In this document: positions 1-11,195 of the stretch, piece by piece
Position numbering within the stretch: position 1 is the stretch's first letter
Layout: each line of letters begins with the position of its first letter
Source of the DNA: Hippasteria phrygiana
Taxonomy: Eukaryota; Echinodermata; Asteroidea; Valvatida; Goniasteridae
Length of the DNA: 64,000 nt
Assembly: GCA_037893225.1 (NCBI GenBank)
Contig: JAZGUH010000364.1
Span: 682,001 to 746,000 of the forward strand
Direction of reading: 5' to 3'
Position numbers and translations under genes: made by a program
Notes under the pieces: generated by a model
Seen by the model: only the letters and a program-made list of their open reading frames with translations
What the model was told of the DNA's origin: nothing
The model's database searches: none

Positions 1-201
1 GGGTGGACGCTAGTCAGAAGTCATGAACCCAGAATGCTGTATAGCCAGGGATCACACCCAATTTTACGATACAGTGTGGGAAGCGACATTGTGGGGATCA
101 CTCAATGAGGATACGACTTTTTAACTGATAATTCGTCAAACAATCAACAAGGGAAACTGACTAGGTAAATTTGAAAACATTTTCACAGTTAAAAAGCAAA
201 C
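1..201 (-). repeat. Partial monomer at the left window edge
   Basis: This is the linker part of a monomer whose tRNA-like core lies left of the window. It begins inside the gggtgg-cgctagtcagaagtc segment and ends in the older linker form (ctgataattcgtc, then caatcaacaagggaaactg). The array therefore continues to the left. Confidence 0.9.
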
Positions 202-274
202 TGGCAGAATGGGGATTCGAACCTGCGACCTTCGGGTAACCTTACCGGCGCTCTACTAACTGAGCTATCTTGCC
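202..274 (-). tRNA. tRNA-like core, edge variant (likely pseudogene)
   Basis: This 73-bp core has intact A and B boxes on the minus strand. Its anticodon arm reads ccttcgggtaaccttaccgg on the plus strand, a variant seen only at 202, 1758, 3875 and 63892. Within the arm, GGTAA and TTACC can pair with each other, which would compete with a normal anticodon stem. The acceptor end is the gcagaatgg form. Function as a decoding tRNA is doubtful. Confidence 0.5.
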
Positions 275-509
275 TCATGTTGGCGATCTCCCAAATGTTC
301 AGTATTTTGTTCGGGTGGGGGCTAGTCAGAAGTCATGAACCCAGAATGCTGTATAGTCAGGGATCACACCAAATGTTACGATACAACCTGGGAAGCGACA
401 TTGTGGGAATCACTCAATGAGGATACTTCTTTTTAACTGATAATTCGTCAAACAATCCACAAGGGAAACTGACTAGGTAAATTTGAATACATTTTCACAG
501 TGAAAACAG

Positions 510-515
510 AAAAAA
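510..515 (-). terminator. Possible Pol III terminator (T6)
   Basis: Six A on the plus strand (T6 on the minus strand) lie one base downstream of the tRNA-like core at 517-589. Four or more T is the usual RNA polymerase III stop signal. Most monomers in the array have only TTTCTTTG here. Confidence 0.5.
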
Positions 516-516
516 C

Positions 517-589
517 TGCCAGAATGGAGATTCGAACCTGCGACCTCCGGGTTACCTTACCGGCGCTCTACCAACTGAGCTATCTTGCC
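517..589 (-). tRNA. tRNA-like core followed by a T6 run
   Basis: The minus strand gives a 73-base cloverleaf layout. The 7-base acceptor side GGCAAGA is followed by TA, the D stem GCTC/GAGC, the loop AGTTGGTA, the anticodon arm CCGGT-AAGGTAA-CCCGG, the variable stretch and the T loop TTCGAAT. Position 33 is A, not T, and GGT (Thr-like) lies at 34-36. The T stem pairs poorly. A run of six T follows one base after the 3' end, so this is one of the few copies with every classical Pol III signal in place. Confidence 0.5.
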
Positions 590-826
590 CTATGTTGGCG
601 GTCTTCCAAATTGTCATTGTCTTTGTTTGGGTGGACGCTAGTCAGAAGTCATGAACCCAGAATGCTGTATAGCCAGGGATCACACCAAATTTTACGATAC
701 AACCTGGGAAGCGACATTGTGGGAATCACTCAATGACGATACGACTTTTTAACTTATTATTCGTCAATCCACAAGGAAAGCTGACTAGGTAAATTTGAAT
801 TCAATTTTCACAGTAAACAAAGAAAC

Positions 827-890
827 TGGCAGGAGCGGGATTCAAACCTGCGACGTACCGGCGCTCTATACCAACTGAGCTATCTTTGCC
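827..890 (-). pseudogene. tRNA-like core lacking much of the anticodon arm
   Basis: The plus strand reads gcgacgtaccggcgctc, so about 12 bp (ctccgggttacc-like) are missing from the anticodon arm and variable region. The core is 64 bp. The A and B boxes remain, although the B box is altered (gattcaaacc). The same deletion occurs at 4766-4827. It could still bind TFIIIC but could not fold as a tRNA. Confidence 0.7.
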
Positions 891-1746
891 AATGTTGGCG
901 GTCTCCCAAATTGTCATTGTCTTTGTTCGGGTGGGCGTTAGTCAGAAGTCATGAAACCCAGAATGCCGTCTAGCCAGGGATCACACCCAATTTTACGATA
1001 CAGTGTGAGAAGCGACATTGTGGGGATCACTCAATGAGGATACTTCTTTTTAACTGATAATTCGTCAAACAATCCACATGGGAAACTGACTAGGTAAATT
1101 TGAATACATTTTCACAGTGAACAAAACAAACTGGCAGAATGGGGATTCGAACCTGCGACCTCCGGGTTACCTTACCGGCGCTCTACCAACTGAGCTATCT
1201 TGCCCTATGTTGGCGGTCTCCCAAATTGTCAGTATTTTTGTTCGGGTGGGCGCTAGTCAGAAGTCATCAACCCAGAATGCCGTATAGCCAGGGATCACAC
1301 CCAATTTTACGATACAGTATGGGAAGCGACATTGTGGGGATCACTCAATGAGGCTACTTCTTTTTAACTGATAATTCGTCAAACAATCCACAAGGGAAAC
1401 TGACTAGGTAAATTTGAATACATTTTCACAGTGAACAAAGAAACTGGCTGGAGCGGGATTCGAACCTGCGACTTCCGCGTTACCGTACCGGCGCTGTACC
1501 AACTGAGCTATCTTGGCCTATGTTGGCGGTCTCCCAAATTGTCATTGTCTTTGTTCGGGTGGGCGCTAGTCAGAAGTCATGAACCCAGAATGCTGTATAG
1601 CCAGGGATCACACCCAATTTTACGATACAACCTGGGAAGCGACATTGTGGGGATTGCTCATTGAGGATACAACTTTTTAACTGATAATTCGTCAAACAAT
1701 CCAGAATGGAAACTGACTAGGTAAATTTGAATACATTTTCACAGTG

Positions 1747-1752
1747 AAAAAA
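1747..1752 (-). terminator. Possible Pol III terminator (T6)
   Basis: A T6 run on the minus strand lies five bases beyond the core at 1758-1830. Similar six-A runs lie at 3559-3564 (core 3566-3638), 3864-3869 (core from 3875) and 8336-8341 (core 8345-8417). Confidence 0.4.
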
Positions 1753-2387
1753 CAAACTGGCAGAATGGGGATTCGAACCTGCGACCTTCGGGTAACCTTA
1801 CAGGCGCTCTACCAACTGAGCTATTTTGCCCTATGTTGGCGGTCTTCCAAATTGTCATTGTCTTTGTTCGGGTGGGCCCAAGTCAGAAGTCATGAACCCA
1901 GAATGCTGTATAGCCAGGGATCACACCCAATTTTACGATACAACCTGGGAAGCGACATTGTGGGAATCACTCAATGAGGATACGACTTTTTAACTTTATT
2001 ATTCGTCAATCCACAAGGAAAGCTGACTAGGTAAATTTGAATACAATTTTCACAGTGAACAAAGAAACTGGCTGGAGCGGGATTCGAACCTGCGACTTCT
2101 GCGTTACCGTACCGGCGCTCTACCAACTCAGCTATCTTGGCCTATGTTGGCGGTCTCCCAAATTGTCTTTGTCTTTGTTCGTGTGGGCGCTAGTCAGAAG
2201 TCATGAACCCAGAATACTGTATAGCCAGGGATCACACCAAATTTTACGATACAGTGTGGGAAGCGACATTGTGGGGATCCGTCAATGAGGATACGACTTT
2301 TTAACTTATTATTCGTCAATCCACAAGGAAACTGACTAGGTAAATTTAAATACATTTTCACAGTGAACAAAGAAACTGGCAGGAGCG

Positions 2388-2398
2388 GGATTCGAACC
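2388..2398 (-). promoter_or_regulatory. B box of the representative core
   Basis: GGTTCGAATCC on the minus strand matches the B-box consensus GGTTCGANTCC exactly and lies at bases 52-62 of the core. TFIIIC binds this site in eukaryotes. Class G monomers lose it (GGTTCCAATCC). Classes A, N and H carry AGTTCGAATCC, or AGTTCGAATTC in class A. Confidence 0.8.
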
Positions 2399-2430
2399 TG
2401 CGACTTCCGGGTTACCGTACCGGCGCTCTA

Positions 2431-2442
2431 CCAACTGAGCTA
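2431..2442 (-). promoter_or_regulatory. A box of the representative core
   Basis: TAGCTCAGTTGG on the minus strand matches the Pol III A-box consensus TRGCNNAGYNGG at every position. It lies at bases 8-19 of the tRNA-like core, the canonical place. Nearly every monomer has the same A box. The exceptions are the class with gagcaagctt and a few point mutants, such as 3018-3020 (gagtt) and 42750-42752 (gaact). Confidence 0.8.
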
Positions 2443-4765
2443 TCTTGCCCTATGTTGGCGGTCTCCCAATTGTCAGTATTTTTGTTCGGGTGGGCGCAAG
2501 TCAGAAGTCATGAACCCAGAATGCTGTATAGCCAGGGATCACACCCAATTTTACGATACAACCTGGGAAGCGACATTGTGGGGATCACTCATTGAGGATA
2601 CGACTTTATATAAATTTGAATACATTTTCACAGTGAACAAAGAAACTGGCTGGAGCGGGATTCGAACCTGCGACCTCCGGGTTCCTTACCGGCGCTCTAC
2701 CAACTGAGCTATCTTGCCCTATGTCGGCGGTCTCCCAAATTGTCAGTATCTTTGTTCGGGTGGGCGCTAGTCAGAAGTCATAAACCCAGAATGCTGTATA
2801 GCCAGGGATCACACCCAATTTTACGATACAACATGGGAAGCGACATTGTGGGGATCACTCAATGAGGATACGACTTTTTAACTTATTATTCGTCAATCGA
2901 CAAGGGAAGCTGACTAGGTACATTTGAATTCAATTTTCACAGTGAACAAAGAAACTGGCTGGAGCGGGATTCGAACCTGCGACCTCCGGGTTACCGTACC
3001 GGCGCTCTACCAACTGAGTTATCTTGCCCTATATTGGCGGTCTCCCAAATTGTCATTGTCTTTGTTCGGGTGGGCGCTAGTCAGAAGTCATGAACCCAGA
3101 ATGCTGTATAGCCAGGGATCACACCCAATTTTACGATACAACCTGGGAAGCGACATTGTGGGAATCACTCAATGAGGATACGACTTTTTAACTTATTATT
3201 CGTCAATCCACAAGGAAACTGACTAGGTAAATTTGAATACATTTTCACAGTGAACAAAGAAACTGGCAGGAGAGGGATTCGAACCTGCGACTTCCATGTT
3301 ACCGTACCGGCGCTTTACCAACTGAGCTATCTTGCCCTATGTTGGCGGTCTCCCAAATTTTCAGTATTTTTGTTTGGGTGGGGGCTAGTCAGAAGTCATG
3401 AAACCCAGAATGCCGTCTAGCCAGGGATCACACCCAATTTTACGATACAGTGTGGGAAGCGACATTGTGGGGATCACTCGATGAGGATACTTCTTTTCAA
3501 CTGATAATTCGTCAAACAATCCCCAAGGTAAATTTGAATACATTTTCACAGTGAACACAAAAAACTGGCAGAATGGGGATTCGAACCTGCGACATCCGGG
3601 TTACTTTACCGGCGCTCTACCAACTGAGCTATCTTGCCCTATGTTGGCGGTCTCCCAAATTGTCATTGTCTTTGTTCAGGTGGGCGCTAGTCAGAAGTCA
3701 TGAACCCAGAATGCTGTATAGCCAGGGATCACACCCCATTTTACGATACAACCTGGGAAGCGACATTGTGGGAATCACTCAATGAGGATACGACTTTTTA
3801 ACTTATTATTCGTCAATCCACAAGGAAAGCTGACTAGGTAAATTTGAATACATTTTCACAGTGAAAAAACAAACTGGCAGAATGGGGATTCGAACCTGCG
3901 ACCTTCGGGTAACCTTACCGGCGCTCTACCAACTGAGCTGTCTTTGCCTATGTTGGCGGTCTCCCAAATTGTCATTGTCTTTGTTCGGGTGGGCGCTAGT
4001 CAGAAGTCATGAACCAAGAATGCCGTATAGCCAGGGATCACACCCAATTTTACGATACAACCCGGGAAGCGACATTGTGGGGATCACTCATTGAGGATAC
4101 GACTTTATATAAATTTGAATACATTTTCACAGTAAACAAAGAAACTGCCTGGAGCGGGATTCGAACCTGCGACCTCCAGGTTACCGTACCGGCGCTCTAC
4201 CAACTGAGCTATCTTGCCCTATTTCGGCGGTCTCCCAAATTGTCATTGTCTTTGTTCGGGTGGGCGCTAGTCAGAAGTCATAAACCCAGAATGCTGTATA
4301 GCCTGGGATCACACCCAATGTTACGATACAACCTGGGAAGCGACATTGTGGGAATCACTCAATGAGGATACGACTTTTTAACTTATTATTCGTCAATCCA
4401 CAAGGAAAGCTGACTAGGTAAATTTGAATACAATTTTCACAGTGAACAAAGAAACTGGCAGGAGCGGGATTCGAACTTGCGACCTCCGAGTTACCGCACA
4501 GGCGCTCTACCAACTGAGCTATCTTGCCCTATGTTGGCGGTCTTCCAAATTGTCATTGTCTTTGTTCGGGTGGGCGCTAGTCAGAAGTCATAAACCCAGA
4601 ATGCTGTATAGCCAGGGATCACACCCAATGTTACGATACAACCCGGGAAGCGACATTGTGGGAATCACTCAATGAGGATACGACTTTTTAACTTATTATT
4701 CGTCAATCCACAAGGAAAGCTGACTAAGTAAATTTGAATACAATTTTCACAGTAAACAAAGAAAC

Positions 4766-4827
4766 TGGCAGGAGCGGGATTCGAACCTGCGACGTACCGG
4801 CGCTCTACCAACTGAGCTGTCTTTGCC
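4766..4827 (-). pseudogene. tRNA-like core with anticodon-arm deletion (second copy)
   Basis: It has the same internal deletion as the core at 827 (gcgacgtaccggcg on the plus strand), giving a 62-bp core. The shared breakpoint suggests descent from one deleted monomer rather than two events, although about 3.9 kb of intact monomers now separates them. Confidence 0.65.
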
Positions 4828-6494
4828 TATGTTGGCGGTCTCCCAAATTGTCATTGTCTTTGTTCGGATGGGCGCTAGTCAGAAGTCATGAACCCAAAAT
4901 GCCGTATAGCCAGGGATCACACCCAATTTTACGATACAACCCGGGAAGCGACATTGTGGGGATCACTCATTGAGGATACGACTTTATATAAATTTGAATA
5001 CATTTTCACAGTGAACAAAGAAACTGCCTGGAGCGGGATTCGAACCTGCGACCTCCGGGTTACCGTACCGGCGCTCTACCAACTGAGCTATCTTGCCCTA
5101 TGTTGGCGGTCTCCCAAATTGTCATTGTCTTTGTTCAGGTGGGCGCTAGTCAGAAGTCATGAACCCAGAATGCTGTATAGCCAGGGATCACACCCAATTT
5201 TACAATACAACCTGGGAAGCGACATTGTGGGAATCACTCAATGAGAATAGGACTTTTTAACCTATAATTCGGCAAACAATCCGCAAGGGAAACTGACTAG
5301 GTATATGTAAATACATTTTCATAGTGAACAAAGAAACTGCCTGGAGCGGGATTCGAACCTGCGACCTCCGAGTTCCCGCACGGGCGCTCTACCAACTGAG
5401 CTATCTTGCCCTATATTGGCGGTCTCCCAAATTGTCATTGTCTTTGTTCGGGTTGGCGCTAGTCATAAGTCATCAACCCAGAATGCTGTATAGCCGGGGA
5501 TCACACCCAATTTTACGATACAACCTGGGAAGCGACATTGTGGGGATCACTCATTGAGGATACGACTTTATATAAATTTGAATACATTTTCACAGTGAAC
5601 AAGGAAACTGGCTGGAGCGGGATTCGAACCTGCGACCTCCGGGTTCCTTACCGGCGCTCTACCAACTGAGCTATCTTGCCCTATGTCGGCGGTCTCCCAA
5701 ATTGTCAGTATCTTTGTTCGGGTGGGCGCTAGTCAGAAGTCATAAACCCAGAATGCTGTATAGCCAGGGATCACACCAAATTTTACGATACAACATGGGA
5801 AGCGACATTGTGGGGATCACTCAATGAGGATACGACTTTTTAACTTATTATTCGTCAATCGACAAGGGAAGCTGACTAGGTACATTTGAATTCAATTTTC
5901 ACAGTGAACAAAGAAACTGGCTGGAGCGGGATTCGAACCTGCGACCTCCGGGTTACCGTACCGGCGCTCTACCAACTGAGCTATCTTGCCCTATATTGGC
6001 GGTCTCCCAAATTGTCATTGTCTTTGTTCGGGTGGGCGCTAGTCAGAAGTCATGAACCCAGAATGCTGTATAGCCAGGGATCACACCCAGTTTTACGATA
6101 CAACCTGGGAAGCGACATTGTGGGAATCACTCAATGAGGATACGACTTTTTAACTTATTATTCGTCAATCCACAAGGAAACTGACTAGGTAAATTTGAAT
6201 ACATTTTCACAGTGAACAAAGAAACTGGCAGGAGAGGGATTCGAACCTGCGACTTCCGCGTTACCGTACCGGCGCTCTACCAACTGAGCTATCTTGGCCT
6301 ATGTTGGCGGTCTCCCAAATTGTCATTGTCTTTGTTCGGGTGGGCGCTAGTCAGAAGTCATGAGCCCAGAATGCTGTATAGCCAGGATGACACCCAATTT
6401 TACGATACAAACTGGGAAGCGACATTGTGGGATCACTCATTGCGGATACGACTTTATATATATTTGAATACATTTTCACAGTGAACAAAGAAAC

Positions 6495-6556
6495 TGGCTG
6501 GAGCGGGATTCGAACCGGGTTCCTTACCGGCGCTCTACCAACTGAGCTATCTTGAC
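6495..6556 (-). pseudogene. tRNA-like core lacking about 10 bp of the variable and T-stem region
   Basis: The plus strand reads attcgaaccgggttcc, where intact relatives have attcgaacctgcgacctcc followed by gggttcc. The lost bases are the variable loop and the 5' side of the T stem. The same deletion is at 9242-9303 and, with a point change to attagaacc, at 15160-15221. The likely mechanism is slippage between the two acc(t/g) stretches. Confidence 0.7.
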
Positions 6557-9500
6557 CTATGTCGGCGGTCTCCCAAATTGTCAGTATCTTTGTTCGGGTG
6601 GGCGCTAGTCAGAAGTCATGAAACCCAGAATGCCGTCTAGCCAGGGATCACACCCAATTTTACGATACAGTGTGGGGAGCGACATAGTGGGGATCACTCG
6701 ATGAGGATACTTCTTTTCAACTGATAATTCGTCAAAAAATCCACAACGGATACTGACTAGGTAAATTTAAATACATTTTCATAGTGAACAAAGAAACTGC
6801 CTGGAGCGGGATTCGAACCTGCGACCTCCGAGTTACCGCACGGGCGCTCTACTAACTGAGCTATCTTGACCTATGTTGGCGGTCTTCCAAATTGTCATTG
6901 TCTTTGTTCGGGTGGGCGCTAGTCAGAAGTCATGAACCCAGAATGCTGTATAGCCAGGGATCACACCCAATTTTACGATACAACCTGGGAAGCGACATTG
7001 TGGGAATCACTCAATGAGGATACGACTTTTTCACTGATAATTCGTCAAACAATCCACAACGGATACTGACTAGGTAAATTTAAATACATTTTCATAGTGA
7101 ACAAAGAAACTGCCAGGAGCGGGATTCGAACCTGCGGCCTCCGAGTTCCCGCACGGGCGCTCTACCAACTGAGCTATCTTGGCCTTAGTTGACGGTCTTC
7201 CAAATTGTCATTGTTTTCGTTCAGGTGGGCGCTAGTCAGAAGTCATGAACCCAGAATGCTGTATAGCCAGGGATCACACCCAATTTTACGATACAACCTG
7301 GGAAGCGACATTGTGGGAATCACTCAATGAGGATTGGACTTTTTAACTTATTATTCGTCAATCCACAAGGAAACTGACTAGGTAAATTTGAATACATTTT
7401 CACAGTGAACAAAGAAACTGGCAGGAGAGGGATTCGAACCTGCGACTTTCATGTTACCGTACCGGCGCTCTACCAACTGAGCTATCTTGCCCTATGTTGG
7501 CGGTCTCCCAAATTTTCAGTATTTTTGTTCGGGTGGGGGCTAGTCAGAAGTCATGAAACCCAGAATGCCGTCTAGCCAGGGATCACACCCAATTTTACGA
7601 TACAGTGTGGGAAGCGACATTGTGGGGATCACTCGATGAGGATACTTATTTTTAACTGATAATTCGTCAAACAATCCACAAAGTAAATTTGAATACATTT
7701 TCACAGTGAACACAAACAACTGGCAGAATGGGGATTCGAACCTGCGACCTCCGGGTTACCTTACCGGCGCTCTACCAACTGAGCTATCTTGCCCTATATT
7801 GGCGGTCTCCCAAATTGTCAGTATCTTTGTTCAGGTGGGTGCTAGTCAGAAGTCATGAACCCAGAATGCTGTATAGCCAGGGATCACACCCAATTTTACG
7901 ATACAACCTGGGAAGCGACATTGTGGGAATCACTCAATGAGAATAGGACTTTTTAACCTATAATTCGGCAAACAATCCACAAGGGAAACTGACTAGGAAT
8001 ATTTAAATACATTTTCATAGTGAACAAAGAAACTGGCTGGAGCGGGATTCGAACCTGCGACTTCCGGGTTACCGTACCGGCGCTCTATCAACTGAGCTAT
8101 CTTGCCCTATGTTGGCGGTCTCCCAAATTGTCATTGTCTTTGTTCGGGTTGGCGCTAGTCAGAAGTCATGAACCCAGAATGCTGTATAGCCAGGGTATCA
8201 CACCCAATTTTACAATACAACCTGGGAAGCGACATTGTGGGAATCACTCAATGAGGATACGACTTTTTAACTTATTATTTGTCAATCCACAAGGAAAGCT
8301 GACTAGGTAAATTTGAATACATTTTCACAGTGAACAAAAAACACTGGCAGAATGGGGATTCGAACCTGCGACCTCCGGGTTACGTTACCTGCGCTCTACC
8401 AACTGAGCTATCTTGCCCTATATTGGCGGTCTCCCAAATTGTCATTGTCTTTGTTCAGGTGGGCGCTAGTCAGAAGTCATGAGCTCAGAATGCTGTATAA
8501 CCAGGGATCACACCCAATTTTACAATACAACCTGGGAAGCGACATTGTGGGAATCACTCAATGAGAATAGGACTTTTTAAACTATAATTCGGCAAACAAT
8601 CCACAAGGGAAACTGACTAGGAATATTTAAATGCATTTCCACAGTGAACAAAGAAACTGACTGGAGCGGGATTCGAACCTGCGACCTCCTGGTTACCGTA
8701 CCGGCGCTCTACCAACTGAGCTATCTTGCCCTATATTGGCGGTCTCCCAAATTGTCATTGTCTTTGTTCGGGTTGGCGCTAGTCAGAAGTCATCAACCCA
8801 GAATGCCTTATAGCCAGGGATCACACCCAATTTTACGATACAACCTGGGAAGCGACATTGTGGGAATCACTCAATGAGAATAGGACTTTTTAACCTATAA
8901 TTCGGCAAACAATCCGCAAGGGAAACTGACTAGGTATATTTAAATACATTTTCATAGTGAACAAAGAAACTGCCTGGAGCGGGATTCGAACCTGCGACCT
9001 CCGAGTTCCCGCACGGGCGCTCTACCAACTGAGCTATCTTGCCCTATATTGGCGGTCTCCCAAATTGTCATTGTCTTTGTTCGGGTTGGCGCTAGTCAGA
9101 AGTCATGAACCCAGAATGCTGTATAGCCGGGGATCACACCCAATGTTACGATACAACCTGGGAAGCGACATTGTGGGGATCACTCATTGAGGATACGACA
9201 TTATATAAATTTGAATACATTTTCACAGTGAACAAAGAAACTGGCTGGAGCGGGATTCGAACCGGGTTCCTTACCGGCGCTCTACCAACTGAGCTATCTT
9301 GACCTATGTCGGCGGTCTCCCAAATTGTCAGTATCTTTGTTCGGGTGGGCGCTAGTCAGAAGTCATCAACCCAGAATGCTGTATAGCCAGATATCACACC
9401 CAATTTTACGATACAACATGAAAAGCGACATTGTTGGGATCACTCAATGAGGATACGACATTTTAACTGATAATTCGTCAAACAATCCACAACGGATACT

Positions 9501-10127
9501 GACTAGGTAAATTTAAATACATTTTCATAGGGAACAAAGAAACTGCCTTGAGCGGGATTCGAACCTGCGACCTCCGAGTTACCGCACGGGCTCTCTACCA
9601 ACTGAGCTATCTTGCCCTATGTTGGCGGTCTTCCAAATTGTCATTGTCTTTGTTCGGGTGGGCGCTAGTCAGAAGTCATGAACCCAGAATGCTGTATAGC
9701 CAGGGATCACACCCAATTTTACGATACAACCTGGGAAGCGACATTGTGGGGATCACTCATTGAGGATACGACTTTATATAAATTTAAATACATTTTCACA
9801 GTGAACAAAGAAACTGGCTGGAGCGGGATTCGAACCTGCGACCTCCGGGTTCCTTACCGGCGCGCTACCAACTGAGCTATATTGCCCTATGTCGGCGGTC
9901 TCCCAAATTGTCAGTATCTTTGTTCGGGTTGGCGCTAGTCAGAAGTCATAAACCCAGAATGCTGTATAGCCAGGGATCACACAATAATTTTACGATACAA
10001 CATGGGAAGCGACATTGTGGGGATCACTCAATGAGGATACGACTTTTTAACTGATAATTCGTCAAACAATCCACAACGGATACTGACTAGGTAAATTTAA
10101 ATACATTTTCATAGTGAACAAAGAAAC

Positions 10128-10314
10128 TGCCTGGAGCGGGATTCGAACCTGCGACCTCCGAGTTACCGCACGGGCGCTCTACCAACTGAGCTATCTTGGC
10201 CTTAGTTGACGGTCTTCCAAATTGTCATTGTTTTCGTTCGGGTGGGCGCTAGTCAGAAGTCATGAACCCAGAATGCTGTATAGCCAGGGATCACACCCAA
10301 TTTAATAAAGAAAC
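10128..10314 (-). repeat. Truncated 187-bp monomer
   Basis: The linker stops at cacacccaattt and jumps directly to aataaagaaactggcag of the next unit. About 123 bp are lost, including the region that normally gives gcgacattgtgg and the A/T-rich segment. The duplicate is at 11777-11963. Confidence 0.85.
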
Positions 10315-10926
10315 TGGCAGGAGAGGGATTCGAACCTGCGACTTTCATGTTACCGTACCGGCGCTCAACCAACTGAGCTATCTTGCCCTATGTTGGCGGT
10401 CTCCCAAATTTTCAGTATTTTTGTTCGGGTGGGGGCTAGTCAGAAGTCATGAAACCCAGAATGCCGTCTAGCCACTGATCACACCCAATTTTACGATACA
10501 GTGTGGGAAGCGACATTGTGGGGATCACTCGATGAGGATACTTATTTTTAACTGATAATTCGTCAAACAATCCACAAGGTAAATTTGAATACATTTTCAC
10601 AGTGAACACAAACAACTGGCAGAATGGGGATTCGAACCTGCGACCTCCGGGTTACCTTACCGGCGCTCTACCAACTGAGCTATCTTGCCCTATATTGGCG
10701 GTCTCCCAAATTGTCAGTATCTTTGTTCAGGTGGGTGCTAGTCAGAAGTCATGAACCCAGAATGCTGTATAGCCAGGGATCACACCCAATTTTACGATAC
10801 AACCTGGGAAGCGACATTGTGGGAATCACTCAATGAGGATTCGACTTTTTAACTTATTATTTGTCAATCCACAAGGAAAGCTGACTAGGTAAATTTGAAT
10901 ACAATTTTCACAGTGAACAAAGAAAC

Positions 10927-11195
10927 TGGCAGGAGCGGGATTCGAACTTGCGACCTCCGAGTTACCACACGGGCGGTCTACCAACTGAGCTATCTTGCCC
11001 TATATTGGCGGTCTCCCAAATTGTCATTGTCTTTGTTCGGGTTGGCGCTAGTCAGAAGTCATAAACCCAGAATGCTGTATAGCCGGGGATCACACCCAAT
11101 TTTGAGGATACGACTTTTTAACTTATTATTCGTCAATCCACAAGGAAAGCTGACTAGGTAAATTTGAATACAATTTTCACAGTGAACAAAGAAAC
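10927..11195 (-). repeat. Monomer with a 41-bp linker deletion
   Basis: The linker reads cacacccaattttgaggatacg. The 41 bp between caatttta and caatgagg, including gcgacattgtggg, are missing. The duplicate is at 12576-12844. This monomer and the neighbouring truncated one act as tags for following the 1,649-bp duplication. Confidence 0.85.

Larger units (their letters stand above)
2377..2449 (-). tRNA. Representative tRNA-Thr(GGT)-like core, probable pseudogene
   Basis: This is a good copy for describing the family. On the minus strand the acceptor halves GGCAAGA and TCCTGCC pair at 6 of 7 positions. The D stem pairs 4 of 4, the anticodon stem CCGGT/CCCGG 4 of 5, and the T stem GCAGG/CCCGC 4 of 5, with an A-C mismatch at 51-63. 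The anticodon loop ACGGTAA puts GGT at 34-36, as in tRNA-Thr, but C at position 33, where tRNAs almost always have T. The discriminator is A and no CCA is encoded. There is no intron. The total of 73 bases matches a class I tRNA exactly. Confidence 0.6.
1..9829 (-). repeat. Left diverged block of mixed monomers
   Basis: Cores start at 202, 517, 827, 1132, 1445, 1758, 2069, 2377, 2647, 2956, 3264, 3566, 3875, 4146, 4456, 4766, 5025, 5338, 5609, 5918, 6226, 6495, 6798, 7111, 7419, 7721, 8034, 8345, 8658, 8971, 9242, 9544 and 9815. Spacing is mostly 300-315 bp. Many linkers keep a longer form (ctgataattcgtcaaacaatcc) that is rare in the middle of the window. Neighbours differ at many positions, and no regular higher-order period is obvious. 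Several units keep the gcagaatgg core end and a run of A that would read as a T run on the minus strand. Diverged units without a regular period are expected in older, less homogenised satellite. The age reading is inference. Confidence 0.85.
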